Shown one piece after another: positions 1 through 10,364 of a stretch of DNA of 64,000 bases. How positions within the stretch are numbered: position 1 is the stretch's first letter; each line of letters opens with the position of its first letter. The stretch is from positions 1,116,001-1,180,000 of the forward strand of contig JASGHK010000005.1 of NCBI GenBank assembly GCA_049841135.1, in the 5' to 3' direction. This DNA is from JACRCT01 sp049841135 (GTDB taxonomy: Bacteria > Myxococcota > Myxococcia > Myxococcales > UBA5297). Both the position numbers and the translations under genes were made by a program. Under the pieces are notes generated by a model that was not told the origin of the DNA, did no database searches, and saw only the letters and a program-made list of their open reading frames with translations.

Positions 1-3000
1 AGGCGAAGGAGAAGTCGTTCACGCGGTAGCCGACGTTGTGCTGGAAGGTGCTCAGCTGCGGGTAGAGGTAGCAGTTGGCGTTCACCGCCGTCTTGGCGCC
101 CGTCGGGCAGGTCGACGAGAAGTAGGCGGAGGCGGTGTTCGGGTAGAGCGCGAGCTGCTGGTAGGTCCACAGCCGGAAGGTCTGCTCGTCCGCCGGGCAG
201 CTCGTCTGGCACCGGGTCGCGAGCGACGGGTAGTTGACCGCCTGCATCTTGCCCAGGAGGTTCCAGTTGTCGTCGGGGTCGTTGAAGGCGCCCAGGCTCG
301 CCGAGTGCGCCCCGCGCGAGGTGACGAGGAACATGTAGGCGGTGTCCACCACCAGGTTGTTCTCGATGGGCGTGTCGCGCCCGCCGCTGAGCATCACCGC
401 GATGCCGGCGATGTTCTGGAAGATGTTCCCGTAGATCTTGTTCCCCGACACCGCGTCGTCCAGGTAGATGCCCATGAAGCCCGCCTCGCGGTTGAAGTGG
501 CCGTAGATGTCGTGGAAGTGGTTGCGGGCGATGACGTTGCCGCGCGCGGCCCAGTCGCGGCCGGAGTAGACGGCCCCGGCGTCGTCGGTGAACGAGCCGA
601 CGTGGTGGATGTCGTTGCCGCGGATGGTGGCGTCGTTGCCCCAGAAGATGATGGCCGAGTGCGGCGTGTGGTGGATCTCGTTGCGCTCGATGGTCATCCC
701 CACCCCGCTGAAGCTGGCGATGGAGCTGGTGGTGAAGACCTGCGAGATGTCGACGCCCGGCTGGTAGGTGGAGACCAGCCGCCCGAAGTGGTGGATGTCG
801 TTGTTCTTCACCACGTGGCCGGCGTACTCGAGCGTGCGGCGGTCGCCGCCCAGGAGCCGGATGCCCGCGGCGCCGACCTGGGCGATCTCGCTGCCGTAGA
901 CCGCGCTCTGCTTGCCGGCCAGCACGATGCCGTGCATCCCCGAGTTCTTCACCTTGCAGCGGTTGACGAAGTTGCGCTCGCCCTCGAGGTGCAGGACGGT
1001 GCCGCGGGTGGCGTCGAAGGTGATGCCGGTGAAGGTGATGTGGCTCGCCTCGACCCGCGCCACCTCGCCCTCGAGCATGGAGACGTAGACCGCGGCCCCG
1101 GCCAGCGGAGCGGGCGGGTAGAAGTAGAGCGTGCCGCTCTGGCGGTCGAGCCAGTACTCGCCGGGCGCGTCGACCTCCTCCAGCAGGTTGTAGACGTAGA
1201 AGGGGTTGTAGGCCTCCAGGCCCACCTCGGCGCCCAGGGTCAGGGTCTTGCCGGCGGCGTTGACGGCGGTGACCGGGGCGTGCCAGTCGGTCCAGCCCCA
1301 GCCCCAGATGCCGTGCACCCAGGCGTCGGGGGCGTTCGCCCAGCGCGCCACGCGGTTGGTCGTGAAGGTGTCGAGGTAGCGCACGGTCGTGTCGGCGCTG
1401 CCCGGGGCGGTGAGCATCATCCCCGCCGCGGTCTCGTAGCCGGCGCGGGCCACGTAGATCTGCCCCGAGGCGTTGCCGTCGGCGTTGAAGAAGCCCCAAG
1501 GCGTGTACTGGCCCCACCAGGCGGACGGCCCCGAGCAGCTCAGCTCCTGGCGGCCGCCGGTGCCGGTCTGCACCGTGCACTGGCGCAGCCGGAAGATGGG
1601 CGTGGCCGAGTCGTGGTCGGAGGCGATGTACCAGCCGGCGCCGTTGCCGTAGACGATCTCCGGGTTCTGCGTGAGCTGGACGCGGTCGAAGGGGCCGTTG
1701 ACCGCCGGGCTGCGCGCGTCGCCGAGCAGGATGAGCTGCGCCGGGTACATCCCGCCGGCGTAGGTGTCCGCCTTGTTCGGGTAGCGGCCCAGCTGCATCA
1801 CCTCGCCCTCGAACATCAGCTCCAGCGCGCCCGTGGGGACGGTCTCGTAGCCCCGCTCCTGCAGCGTGCCGTAGTCGGTGGTGACCGCCGAGAGGTCGAA
1901 GGCGTAGACCTTGCCCCGCGCCGAGGCGTCGATGCGGCTCCACACCGGCGAGGCGCTGGTGACGAGCTGGAAGCCCGCGACGTCGAGCGGCAGGCCGCCG
2001 GAGACGCGCACCGCCTCGCCGGGGTAGGCCACGTACTTGATCGGCTTGCCCGCCGCGCCCGAGTCCTGGGCCTCGAGCTGGAAGGTGGAGGAGCGGTAGT
2101 AGGCGCCGCCGCGCAGGTAGACGACCACACCGCCCGCGGGCAGGCCGCCCGAGCCCTTGAGGGTGCGGATGGCGTCGCGAGCCCGCTCCAGCGTTTTGAA
2201 CGGCGCGGCCTGGGTGCCGGCGTGCGCGTCGTCGCCCGAGGGCGAGACGTAGAAAGTGGCGCCCGGCGGGTTCTGGTCCACCGCGCAGCCGTTGCCGCTG
2301 ATCACGTAGCCCGGATCACAGCTCGCCACCGTGCACGCGCCCCAGGCGGACCAGGTGCCGCCGGCCTCGCAGGTACGCGTCTGCGCCCCCGTGCCGTGGG
2401 CGATGGTGCAGGCCTGCGTCGCCGAGCCCGAGCAGCCCACCGGCGCGCACTGGCCGTTCGAGAGCGCGTAGCCCGAGTCGCAGCTCTTCGCCGCGCAGGC
2501 GCCCCACGCGGACCAGGCCCCGTTCGCGCAGGTGCGGGTCTGCTCGCCGGTTCCATGGGTCACCGTGCAGGCCTGGCTCGAAGCGCCCGTGCAGGTGACG
2601 GCCACGCACTGGCCGTTCGAGATCTCGTAGCCCGAATCGCAGCTCTTGGCCGTACAGGTGCTCCACGAGGACCACGCCCCGGTCGTGCAGGTGCGGGTCT
2701 GCTCGCCGGTGCCGTGGTCGATCGCGCAGGCCTGGGTCGACGCGCCCGCGCAGGCGATGGCCACGCACTCTTCGCCCGAGACCTCGTAGCCCGTCGCGCA
2801 GCTCTGCACCGTGCAAACGCCCCAGGCGGACCAGGTGCCGGTGGTCCCGCAGGTGCGCGTCTGCACGCCGGCGCCATGTTCGATGCTGCAGGCCTGCGAC
2901 GAATCGCCGGTACAGGCGACCGCGACGCAGACCCCCGCGTCGAGCTGGTAGCCCGAGTCGCAGGAGATGGGCTGACAGGCGCTCCAGGCCGACCAGCTGC

Positions 3001-3313
3001 CCGCCTCGCACGTGCGCGAGCGACGCCCGGAGCCGTGCGTCACCGCGCAGGCCTCCGTGGCTGCCCCCTCGCAGCCCGACGGCGGCACGCAGGCGCCTGC
3101 CGAGAGCGTGTAGCCCGTCTCGCAGCTGACCGCGGCGCAGGCGGCGTACTCGCCCCACTGGCCCTTCACGCAGTCGCGGGACTGCTCGCCCGTGCCGTGC
3201 GTCACCGTGCAGGCCCGGACGGTCTTCTCTCCGGCTTCGCAGGCGGGCTTGGGTTCGGTGCTGCAGGCGGCGAGCACGAACGTGGCGCCAAGGCAGAAGG
3301 CGACGAGACGCAT
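1..3313 (-). CDS. Secreted beta-helix lipoprotein with six Cys-rich repeats (3' end outside window)
   Basis: The reverse-strand frame is open from an ATG at 3313 to the window edge, about 1,104 residues. The N-terminus has a lipoprotein signal (MRLVAFCLGATFVLAAC). Residues about 24-340 hold six imperfect repeats of about 54 residues, each with QAC, a TRTC-type core, WSAWG and SCDSGY, resembling the thrombospondin-like modules of myxobacterial surface proteins. A DUF1565-like start (FYVSPSGDDAHAGT, near residue 340) leads into a right-handed parallel beta-helix with many short Asn/Gly-rich turns such as IYLDDAVSGNKIYGN. Such proteins often act on or bind polysaccharide, but no catalytic residues can be assigned here. 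It has no obvious operon partner; the facing kinase starts about 290 bases away. Confidence 0.85.
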   Translation of the reverse strand, partial: MRLVAFCLGATFVLAACSTEPKPACEAGEKTVRACTVTHGTGEQSRDCVKGQWGEYAACAAVSCETGYTLSAGACVPPSGCEGAATEACAVTHGSGRRSRTCEAGSWSAWSACQPISCDSGYQLDAGVCVAVACTGDSSQACSIEHGAGVQTRTCGTTGTWSAWGVCTVQSCATGYEVSGEECVAIACAGASTQACAIDHGTGEQTRTCTTGAWSSWSTCTAKSCDSGYEISNGQCVAVTCTGASSQACTVTHGTGEQTRTCANGAWSAWGACAAKSCDSGYALSNGQCAPVGCSGSATQACTIAHGTGAQTRTCEAGGTWSAWGACTVASCDPGYVISGNGCAVDQNPPGATFYVSPSGDDAHAGTQAAPFKTLERARDAIRTLKGSGGLPAGGVVVYLRGGAYYRSSTFQLEAQDSGAAGKPIKYVAYPGEAVRVSGGLPLDVAGFQLVTSASPVWSRIDASARGKVYAFDLSAVTTDYGTLQERGYETVPTGALELMFEGEVMQLGRYPNKADTYAGGMYPAQLILLGDARSPAVNGPFDRVQLTQNPEIVYGNGAGWYIASDHDSATPIFRLRQCTVQTGTGGRQELSCSGPSAWWGQYTPWGFFNADGNASGQIYVARAGYETAAGMMLTAPGSADTTVRYLDTFTTNRVARWANAPDAWVHGIWGWGWTDWHAPVTAVNAAGKTLTLGAEVGLEAYNPFYVYNLLEEVDAPGEYWLDRQSGTLYFYPPAPLAGAAVYVSMLEGEVARVEASHITFTGITFDATRGTVLHLEGERNFVNRCKVKNSGMHGIVLAGKQSAVYGSEIAQVGAAGIRLLGGDRRTLEYAGHVVKNNDIHHFGRLVSTYQPGVDISQVFTTSSIASFSGVGMTIERNEIHHTPHSAIIFWGNDATIRGNDIHHVGSFTDDAGAVYSGRDWAARGNVIARNHFHDIYGHFNREAGFMGIYLDDAVSGNKIYGNIFQNIAGIAVMLSGGRDTPIENNLVVDTAYMFLVTSRGAHSASLGAFNDPDDNWNLLGKMQAVNYPSLATRCQTSCPADEQTFRLWTYQQLALYPNTASAYFSSTCPTGAKTAVNANCYLYPQLSTFQHNVGYRVNDFSFA

Positions 3314-3605
3314 GGGCACTCCTGGGGTGGGTTTGGCGGAGCCGGAGGGGCCGGGCCTCCTCCCGAGGCCCTGGTCCACCGGAACGCTGCCAGAGGATCG
3401 CCCCGACAGCAACGCGCCTGGCCTTCCAAAGAGCGCGGTCGCCGACGTGCAGTTCCCGGCCGCGCTGCGCCTCTGTGCCGGGCTTCCCCAAGGCGCCCAG
3501 GCGGGAGCGCTCGCCCTCTCGCGGCTCGCGGGGCTATCGGGTGCCTTCCTGGCTCACCCGAAGCGAACCGCTGCGAAACGTCGCTGAACTGAACAGCTTC
3601 AAACC
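3314..3605. other. Divergent intergenic region
   Basis: This 292-base gap separates two divergent genes and should hold both promoters. I see no convincing promoter boxes, RNA gene or repeat in it. Confidence 0.4.
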
Positions 3606-5061
3606 GTGGGCGCGGAACGCGAGAGTGGCATCGACGCCGTGGGGAAGGTCCCCCTGGGGAGCCACTTCTGCCAGTTCTACAAGACGCGCGAGGACCTGCT
3701 CGACTGCCTCGTCCCGTACCTCAAGCAGGGCCTCGAGGACCATGAGCGGTGCGTCTGCGTGGCGAGCGAGCCGCTGGAGACCGGCGCCGCGCGGGAGGCG
3801 CTGTCCGCCGCGGTGCCGGACCTCTCGCGCCGGATGGAGGCCGGCCAGCTCGAGCCTCCTGGACCACCGCGAGTTCCGCGAGCGCAACGAGGGCGCGAGC
3901 CTGGCAGACCTCGTCGACTTCTGGATCGCGCAAGAGCGCCAAGCCCTGGCCGACGGGTTCTCCAACCTGCGCATCACCGGCAACGCCTCGTGGCTCGAGC
4001 GCAGGGACTGGGGCGACTTCATGGAGTACGAGGCGGCGATCAACCAGCGCTTCGGGACCCGTCGGATCGTGGGGATGTGCAGCTACCAGCTCCAGCGCTG
4101 CCAGTCGGAGGACGTGCTCGACGTCGTCCGCAACCACCGCTTCGCGCTCACCCGGCGCGCGGGGAACTGGGAGCTGGTCGAGAGCTCGTCCCTGCTGGTG
4201 GCGAAGGAGGAGCTTCGCCGCCTCAACGCCGGGCTGGAGGACCGCGTCGAGCAGCGCACCCGCGAGCTGCAGGCGGCTCTGAACGCGCGCGACGAGTTCC
4301 TCTCGGTCGCCTCCCACGAGCTCAAGACGCCGCTGGCCACCCTGGAGCTGCACCTCGACGCCCTGCTGCGCAAGGGCGGGCGGGGAGAGACCTTCGAGCG
4401 CGAGGCGCTGCTCGGCCGCCTGGCCAAGACCCGGCAGCAGTGCGACCGCCTGCACGCCCTCGTCGAGGAGCTGCTCGACGTGTCGCGCGCGCAGCACGGG
4501 CGCTACTCGCTGCAGCTCGAGGAGTTCGACCTGGCTCGCCTGGCGACCGAGGTAGGACAGCGCCTGTCGCCTCAGCTCGAGCGGGCCGGGTGCCGCCTGA
4601 GGGTGAGAGCGGAGCGGCCCGTCGTCGGCCACTGGGATCGCGCTCGAATCGACCGGGCCATCACCAACCTGCTCTCCAACGCCGCCCAGCACGCCCCGGG
4701 GGCGGAGGTCGACTTCGCGGTCGAGGAGCGGGCGGACCACGTGAGCGTCACCGTCGCGGACGACGGTCCGGGGATTCCTGCCGAGGACCGCCCCCACCTC
4801 TTCGAGCGCTTCGTGGACCTGGGCCAGCGGCGGCGGTCCAGCGGCCTGGGCCTTGGCCTGTGGATCGTCCGCCAGACCGCCCTGCTGCACTGCGGCGAGG
4901 TCCGCTTCTCGAATGCGCGAGGAGGAGGCTCCAGGTTCGAGATGGTTCTCCCCAGGAACCCAGACCCGGACTCGTCTCTTCAGGAGCCCGAATGCCCACC
5001 CGCCGCATCCTCGTCCTGGACGACGACCCCGACTTCGGCGACGCCCTCGAAGAGCTCCTGA
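3606..5061 (+). CDS. MEDS-domain sensor histidine kinase (one +1 frameshift)
   Basis: Residues about 12-170 match a MEDS sensory domain (VPLGSHFCQFYKTREDLLDC, later FGTRRIVGMCSYQLQ). A coiled coil follows (LNAGLEDRVEQRTRELQAAL), then a HisKA box with the phospho-accepting His in VASHELKTPLATLE, then HATPase N-box (ITNLLSNAAQHAPG) and G boxes (DDGPGIP, GLGLGLWIV). No membrane segment is present, so it is probably cytosolic. The reading frame changes by +1 at 3852-3858 (GAGcCTC); removing one C joins both halves as QLELLDHREF. The GTG at 3606 is the best start upstream of the domain, though its ribosome site is weak. The 3' end overlaps the next gene, its likely partner regulator, by 70 bases. 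Confidence 0.85.
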
Positions 5062-5399
5062 GTTTCGAAGGGTTCCTCGTGGAGCGGGCGTTCAATGGGC
5101 AGCAGGCGCTCGATCGGCTCCACCGCGAACCGCCTCCGGCGGCGATCCTCCTCGACCTGATGATGCCGGTGATGGACGGCTACGAGTTCCGGGCCCGGCA
5201 GCGCGGCGACTCCGCGCTGGCGCGAATCCCCGTCGTGGTCCTGACGGCCGGCCGGCTCACCGAGCGCGTCCGCTCGCTGGACGCCGAGTGCCTGGGAAAG
5301 CCGGTCGTGGTCGAGCGCATGCTGGCCGCCCTCGAGCGGGCGACGTCGGGCATTGGACCACCAAGCCCATGCGCGTCGGCGAGCGTGACACCGCCTTGA
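4992..5399 (+). CDS. Single-domain response regulator
   Basis: A CheY-like receiver domain fills this 135-residue protein. The acidic pocket is DDDPDF, the phospho-acceptor Asp lies in LLDLMMPVMDG, the conserved Thr in VVLTAG and the Lys in LGKPV. No output domain follows; the last 20 or so residues (SGIGPPSPCASASVTPP) look unstructured. It starts inside the 3' end of the histidine kinase gene, so the two are probably translationally coupled and form a two-component pair. It may relay phosphate or act through a protein partner. Confidence 0.9.
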   Translation: MPTRRILVLDDDPDFGDALEELLSFEGFLVERAFNGQQALDRLHREPPPAAILLDLMMPVMDGYEFRARQRGDSALARIPVVVLTAGRLTERVRSLDAECLGKPVVVERMLAALERATSGIGPPSPCASASVTPP

Positions 5400-5475
5400 G
5401 CGCCTTCGGCCTCAGTGGACGGGAGGCCTTCAGGGGACGACGAAGGCCCACTCGCGGCGAGGGTCTCTTCTGCTC

Positions 5476-5929
5476 TTACCCCTGGTTGCCCAGGCCCAGC
5501 TTCTTGCACAGCTTGGCGAGCGCCTCCTGCTCCTGCGCAGAAAGCGCGCCCATCGCCTTCACGATCTCCGCGAGGTGATCCGGGAAGGCGCCTTCGAATC
5601 CGTTCCCGGCCCTTGGGCGTCAGCTCCACCAGCACCTGGCGCCGGTCCTCGGCGCGGCGCGTCCGCCGGACCATGCCGTCGCGCTCCAGGGTCTCGAGCA
5701 CGGCGGTCATGTTCGAGTCGCCGCGAAGGAGCTTCTTGCCGAGCTCGCGCTGGCACATGGGGCCCAGGTGCAGCAGCGCTTCGAGCACCCCCAGCTGCCG
5801 CTCCGTCAGCCCCGCCATCCCCAACCTGGCCTGAAGCCGCGACTGGACGGTCTCGAGCCCGCGGTTGAGCTTCACCCAGGCGTCAAGTGCTCGGATCTCC
5901 TCGGGGTTTCCTTGGTAGTGGACGGGCAT
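5476..5929 (-). CDS. MarR-family transcriptional regulator (one +1 frameshift)
   Basis: The winged-helix core is clear: LTERQLGVLEALLHLGPM, then the recognition region LLRGDSNMTAVLETLERDGM, then the wing RRAEDRRQVLVELTPKGRE. The C-terminal dimerisation helix (FPDHLAEIVKAMGALS and LAKLCKKLGLGNQG) is in another frame. The break is GAATC at 5596-5600; reading it as GATC gives RERIEGAFPDHLAE and a protein of about 150 residues, normal for the family. MarR proteins usually repress a nearby gene and respond to small phenolics or oxidants; no obvious target lies beside it. It converges on the response regulator gene. Confidence 0.88.
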
Positions 5930-6190
5930 GGAAGAGGGTTCTCCGAGCGTCTGTTCGCTCGGCCATCGATACTAGTCGAATGTTTCGATGACGAAGGATG
6001 TGAAGGGTTGCCGTCTGGCGATGCGCTCCTGCGCGTCCTCGCCCGCAGAGCAGCGCACAGCGCCCCTGGAGCCTAAGGCCTAGAGCCTACAGCCTGATCT
6101 GGTAGCCTTCGGAAGCGTTCGCCCCCGGACATTCCCCGGGCGCTCCAAGCGGTTCGCCGTCCATCCCGGGTCGACCTGGGGGTGCTTCCG

Positions 6191-6692
6191 ATGACGTCCG
6201 AACAGGTGGCCGAGCTCCGAGTCCTGTTGGCCCAAGCGCGGGTGCGCGCGCTCACCTCCGACGAGCAGCGCCGCTACCGGTCCGCCTGCAGCCAGCTCCA
6301 CGCCTCGCTGACGCAGGCCCAGCTGCTGCTCGCGCCCAGGGGAGCCAAGGCGCGCCGCAACTTCCGGGCGCTGTGCGACCTGGAGGTCGAAGCTCGCGCT
6401 GCCGGGCGACCCCGTCCGCACCCGCACCCTCGACTTCTCCATCGGCGGGTTCGCGGTGCTCCTCGGCGACGAGCCGGTCCGCACGCCGGTGCGCTTCGCG
6501 ATGTCCTTGTCCGGGGCCCGCCCGCTCGAGGGGCTGGCCGCCTGCCGAGGCGCCCACCCGACCTCGGACGGCCGCTGGCGCGCCTCCTTCGAGTTCGCCG
6601 AGGTCACCACGGAGGACCGCGACCGGCTGGAGCGCGAGGTGGTCGAGGTGGCGCTGGAGATGCTCTGGCCGTCCGGATCGTTGGGTTCTTGA
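6191..6692 (+). CDS. PilZ-like domain protein (one +1 frameshift)
   Basis: The N-terminal part is helical (TSEQVAELRVLLAQARVRAL) and runs into a PilZ-like region: RRNFRALCDLEVE, then TLDFSIGGFAVLL, which matches the conserved D/N-x-S-x-x-G strand that contacts cyclic di-GMP in this family. The frame shifts by +1 at 6389-6395 (GAaGCTC). The arginine motif is partly present (KARRNFR), so nucleotide binding is plausible but unproven. I chose the ATG at 6191; a GTG at 6182 is also in frame. The gene ends 20 bases before the DnaK-like gene, so the two are likely co-transcribed. Confidence 0.7.
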
Positions 6693-6712
6693 GCTTTCGC
6701 GGGAGGACGTCG

Positions 6713-8801
6713 GTGGACGAGCCGTCGATTGGGATCGATCTCGGCACGACCAACAGCGTGGTCGCCACGGTCGTCGATGGGAAGGCGCGCATCATCGAGC
6801 GCCGCGAGGGGCAGCGCCTGCTCGCCTCGATGGTGGGCTACACGCCGCGCGGCGAGCGCGTGGTGGGCGAGGACGCGCGCAACCTCTCGCGCACCCACCC
6901 GCAGAACGTCGCCTTCGCCACCAAGCGGCTGATGGGCCAGCGCTGGACGCCCGAGCTGGCGGCGCACTACCGGTCGATCTTCCCGTACCCGCTCGTCGCC
7001 GGGCCGAGCAACGACGTGCGGGTCAAGCTCGCCGAGCGCGCCATCCCGGTCGCGCAGATCGCCGCGGCGCTGTTGGGCGAGCTGCACCGGGACGCCACCG
7101 CGTTCTTCGGCCGAGAGGTGACCCGGACCGTCATCACCGTGCCGGCCAACTTCAACGACGCCCAGCGCCAGGCCACCAAGGAGGCCGCGCAGATCGCCGG
7201 GCTGGAGGTCATCCGCCTCATCAACGAGCCGACCGCGGCGGCCCTCGCCTACGGCGTGCAGACGAAGTTCCAGGGCCGCGTGCTGGTCTTCGACCTGGGG
7301 GGCGGCACGCTCGACGTCTCCATCCTGGAGATGAAGGACGGCGTGTTCGAGGTGGTGGGCTCCGGCGGCGACCCTTTTCTGGGCGGCGAAGACTTCGACA
7401 AGGCGCTGGTCGACCACCTCGCCCAGCTCCTCCCCGAGAGCCTGCGCGAGCGCCTGCTCCACGACCGCTCGGTGATGCAGCAGCTCAAGTCCACCGCCGA
7501 GCACCTCAAGTGCTCGCTCTCGGTCACGACCGAAGCGTCGATCTCCACCGCCATCGAGTGCGGGCTGGGCTCCATCCCCATCGAGACCAAGCTGAGCCGC
7601 TCGCAGTTCGAGGGCCTGGTCGCGACGCTGGTCGACCGCTGCATGCAGTGCGTCGACCGCACGCTCGCCGACGCGCATTTGGCCAAGGAGTCGATCAGCC
7701 AGGTCATCCTCGTGGGCGGGATGACGCGGGTGCCGATCATCCGCGAGCGGGTCGGCCAGCGCTTCGGCATCAACCCTTCGACGCACCTCTTCCCGGACGA
7801 GGTGGTGGCGCTGGGCGCGGCGCTCTACGCGAACGACCTCGTCGCGCGCAACGAGACGGCGCCGGTGCTGGTGGACATCGTCTCCGGCACGCTGGGGGTC
7901 GGGGTGGCCTACGGCCTGTCCCGGCCGCTGTTGCGCAAGAACCGCTCGCTGCCGTGCAGCGCCAAGGAGGTCTTCTACCCGGCGGGCGACCAGCAGACGG
8001 TGGTGCGCATCCCGGTGGTGCAGGGCGAGTCCGGGAGGGTCAGGGAGAACCACCTCCTGGGCGAGGTCGTGCTCGACCACCTGGTGGGCGCCTGCCGCAG
8101 CGACAAGGCGATCGAGGTGACCTTCGAGCTGGACCTGAACAGCTGCCTGTCGGTCAGGGCCGTCGAGGTCGCCACCGGGCGCAGCGCGCAGGTGCAGGTG
8201 CAGGCGCGGACCGACCTGCGCCCCCAGGAGATCGCGCGGCTGCGGCAGGAGGAGGCCAAGCGGCGCCAGGAGACGACGGGCGACCGCGAGCTGCGGCAGA
8301 AGAACGCCGAGCTGCGCCGCGCCTTCCGCAAACGGCTCGTCGCCTTCCGCAAGAATCCACGCGGAGCTGGTCCAGGCCGCCGAGGAGTCAGGAGGCCAGG
8401 ACGCCCGGATGGTCGTGGACGTGCTGGGCCAGAGGCTGGTCGACGCCGAGCGGCTGGAGCAGACCGGCACCATCCAGGAGGTGGAGGGGATCACCAGCAA
8501 CCTGGAGGACCTGCTCAAGTCGCTGGTCGGCACCAACCCGATCGAGCCGACCCGCGTCGCCGAGCACGCCCCCGCCGCACCGGAGGCCCCGAAGGCGCCT
8601 GCTCCCGAGCCTGCGCCGGCCGCCGCAGCTCCTGCTGCGCCACCGCCTGCCGAGGACGACGAGATCACGTTCGAGGAGGAGGGCGAGGCGGCAGTGGCCC
8701 CAGCGCCACAGGCGACGCCGGAGCCTGAGCCGGCGAAGCTGCACGCACCTCCCAAGGAGTCGCGCAGGAAGCGCAAGGCGAAGAAGAAGAAGGGGCGGTA
8801 A
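6713..8801 (+). CDS. DnaK-like Hsp70 protein with atypical C-terminus (one +1 frameshift)
   Basis: The ATPase domain is complete: phosphate 1 (GIDLGTTNSVV, near residue 6), phosphate 2 (FDLGGGTLDVSI, near 193) and adenosine motif (ILVGGMTRVPIIRERV, near 332). A substrate-domain-like beta region follows (DIVSGTLGVGVAYG onward). The C-terminal third is not like DnaK: a charged coil, then a Pro/Ala-rich stretch and a lysine-rich tail (RRKRKAKKKKGR). The frame breaks at GAATC 8353-8357; GATC would read FRKIHAELVQAAEES. The GTG at 6713 has GGGAGGAC upstream. Without a J-protein or GrpE beside it, this is probably a specialised Hsp70 rather than the housekeeping DnaK. Confidence 0.88.
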
Positions 8802-8810
8802 GGCTCGCTC

Positions 8811-9344
8811 GTGACTGGTCTCGTCATCCTCGCGCTCGGCGCCGCCGCGATGGCGGTGCTCCTCTTCTCGATGTGGACGCTCTCGTTCACCGGAGTCCCG
8901 GTGCGCGCGTCTTCACCCGAGGCGATCGCTGCGGCGCTCGACCTGCTGCAGCTCGAGGACGGCGAGCGCTTCGTCGACCTGGGCTGCGGCTTCGGCGACG
9001 CGCTGCGCGGCGCCCGAAAGCGCGCGGACGTGCAGGCCTGTGGCTTCGAGCTCAACCCGTTCGCTGCCGCCGGCGCGGCGCTGCGCACCGACCGCAAGAC
9101 CCGGGTGCGCCTCGCCGACTTCCGGCGCCGGGACTTGAAGGGCTTCGACGCCGTCTTCTTCTACTTGATGCCCAAGTTCCTGCAGAAGAACGCGGGCTGG
9201 CTGGAGACGGCGCTGGCGCCGGGGACGCGCGTGGTGGCCATCGACTTCCCGGTTCCGGGATGGAAGGCGCTGGCGTTGAAGGAGGTCGGGCCGCTGCGCC
9301 AGCCCATTCACCTGTACGTCATCGGGCAGCACCGGGCGGACTGA
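8811..9344 (+). CDS. Membrane-anchored SAM-dependent methyltransferase-like protein
   Basis: An N-terminal hydrophobic helix (GLVILALGAAAMAVLLFSMW) is followed by a class I SAM-binding fold: motif I is FVDLGCGFGDALRGAR, the acidic end of strand 2 is CGFELNPFAA, and strand 4 is FDAVFFYLMPKFLQ. At 177 residues it is short and lacks an added substrate domain. Similar small proteins are often annotated as class I methyltransferases of unknown substrate. It starts with GTG nine bases after the DnaK-like gene, so PilZ, DnaK-like and this gene probably form one operon. Confidence 0.75.
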   Translation: MTGLVILALGAAAMAVLLFSMWTLSFTGVPVRASSPEAIAAALDLLQLEDGERFVDLGCGFGDALRGARKRADVQACGFELNPFAAAGAALRTDRKTRVRLADFRRRDLKGFDAVFFYLMPKFLQKNAGWLETALAPGTRVVAIDFPVPGWKALALKEVGPLRQPIHLYVIGQHRAD

Positions 9345-9592
9345 GCTTCGCCCGAGGCGTTCCTAGGCCCGAAGCCTGTTGGTCACCTCCTCGAGGAAGC
9401 TCTCGACGTCCGACGCCCGACCACCGACTGGGTCGGTGCGAATGTCCTAGCAAGTCCAAGCACATGGAGTTGCTTCCGACCGGCAGCGACACCCTGCCCA
9501 ATCGCCACGCTACCCATCCGCTGACGAAGGCGATGCGACATTCCCGACCTCGCCCCATCAACCTCTCGAACCGGCAACCCTTCGAGGGACAG
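9345..9592. other. Intergenic region
   Basis: This 248-base gap probably holds the promoter of the following exported protein. I see no RNA gene or repeat. A GAGGGA ribosome site lies at its 3' end. Confidence 0.35.
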
Positions 9593-10355
9593 ATGACCCG
9601 CTCTCTATTCACGATGGTCGCGCTGTTGGGACTCGTTGCTCCCTTGGGTGCGCAGGCCTCCACCAAGCAGGCCCGCGCCTACCTGACCGAGGCGATCGAT
9701 GCCGCCAAGGACGACGACAAGTCCTGCCGCAAGCTCCTCGGCGACATGAAGGACGTCCGCGAGAAGCTCCAGGATTTGCGCGACACACCCAGCCACCAAG
9801 GCTACCGCTCGGCGCGCCGTGCCTTGCGCGACGTGACCGACCAGGCCGACGACCGATGCTCGCGCTCGGTGGCGAAGACGCTCCGCCGCGCTCTCGACGA
9901 GCTCGAGGAGGCCAAGGAGGACCACGACCGAGATCGGGACCGGGATCGGGAGCGAGACCATCGGGACGACCGGACCACGCAGCTCGGGCAATTCGAGCTC
10001 GAGCGCCGGGCGCATCGACTTCGTTTGGGATTCGGAGTTCGAAGGACAGCCGGCCGTCCGGATCGACGTCAAAAAGATCACGGTCAGCGGCTGGAGGGGC
10101 AACGATGTCCGCTTTGGCTTCGCGATCAACCAGAACGGACAGGAAGTCCGGTACGTCGCGTCCGAGGACATCAGGGTCGAGTACGACTCCTCCGACTTTG
10201 GCACGCGCTCCTTCTGGTTCACGCATGCGCTCCTGCGCCAGAACGGCAACACCGCCCGGTCATTCAATGGCGTCTTCTACGTGGTCAACTCGAGCGACAA
10301 CAGCTCGATCTACGAGAAGAAGGTGACGTTCGACGTACCCCGCCGCCACCAGTAG
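9593..10355 (+). CDS. Exported protein of unknown function (one +1 frameshift)
   Basis: A signal peptide (FTMVALLGLVAPLGAQA) leads into a helical region with spaced Cys (DDDKSCRKLLGDMKDVREKL, then TDQADDRCSRSVAKTLRRAL). A run of alternating Asp/Arg (DRDRDRDRERDHRDD) forms a linker. The C-terminal half looks like a beta-sandwich: RIDFVWDSEFEGQPAVRIDV, VSGWRGNDVRFGFAINQNG, FWFTHALLRQNGN, ending FDVPRRHQ. The frame changes by +1 close to the GAGCTC at 9995-10000. I do not recognise the family. It is separate from the upstream operon and directly precedes the repeat array. Confidence 0.7.
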
Positions 10356-10364
10356 CGCCGATGC

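Noticed and set aside
38..3592. Very long forward frame (1,184 codons) opposite the beta-helix lipoprotein
   Set aside because: It is antisense to a clearly coding gene with signal peptide, Cys repeats and beta-helix; the product is low-complexity Val/Arg/Gly, as expected from reading high-GC coding DNA on the wrong strand.
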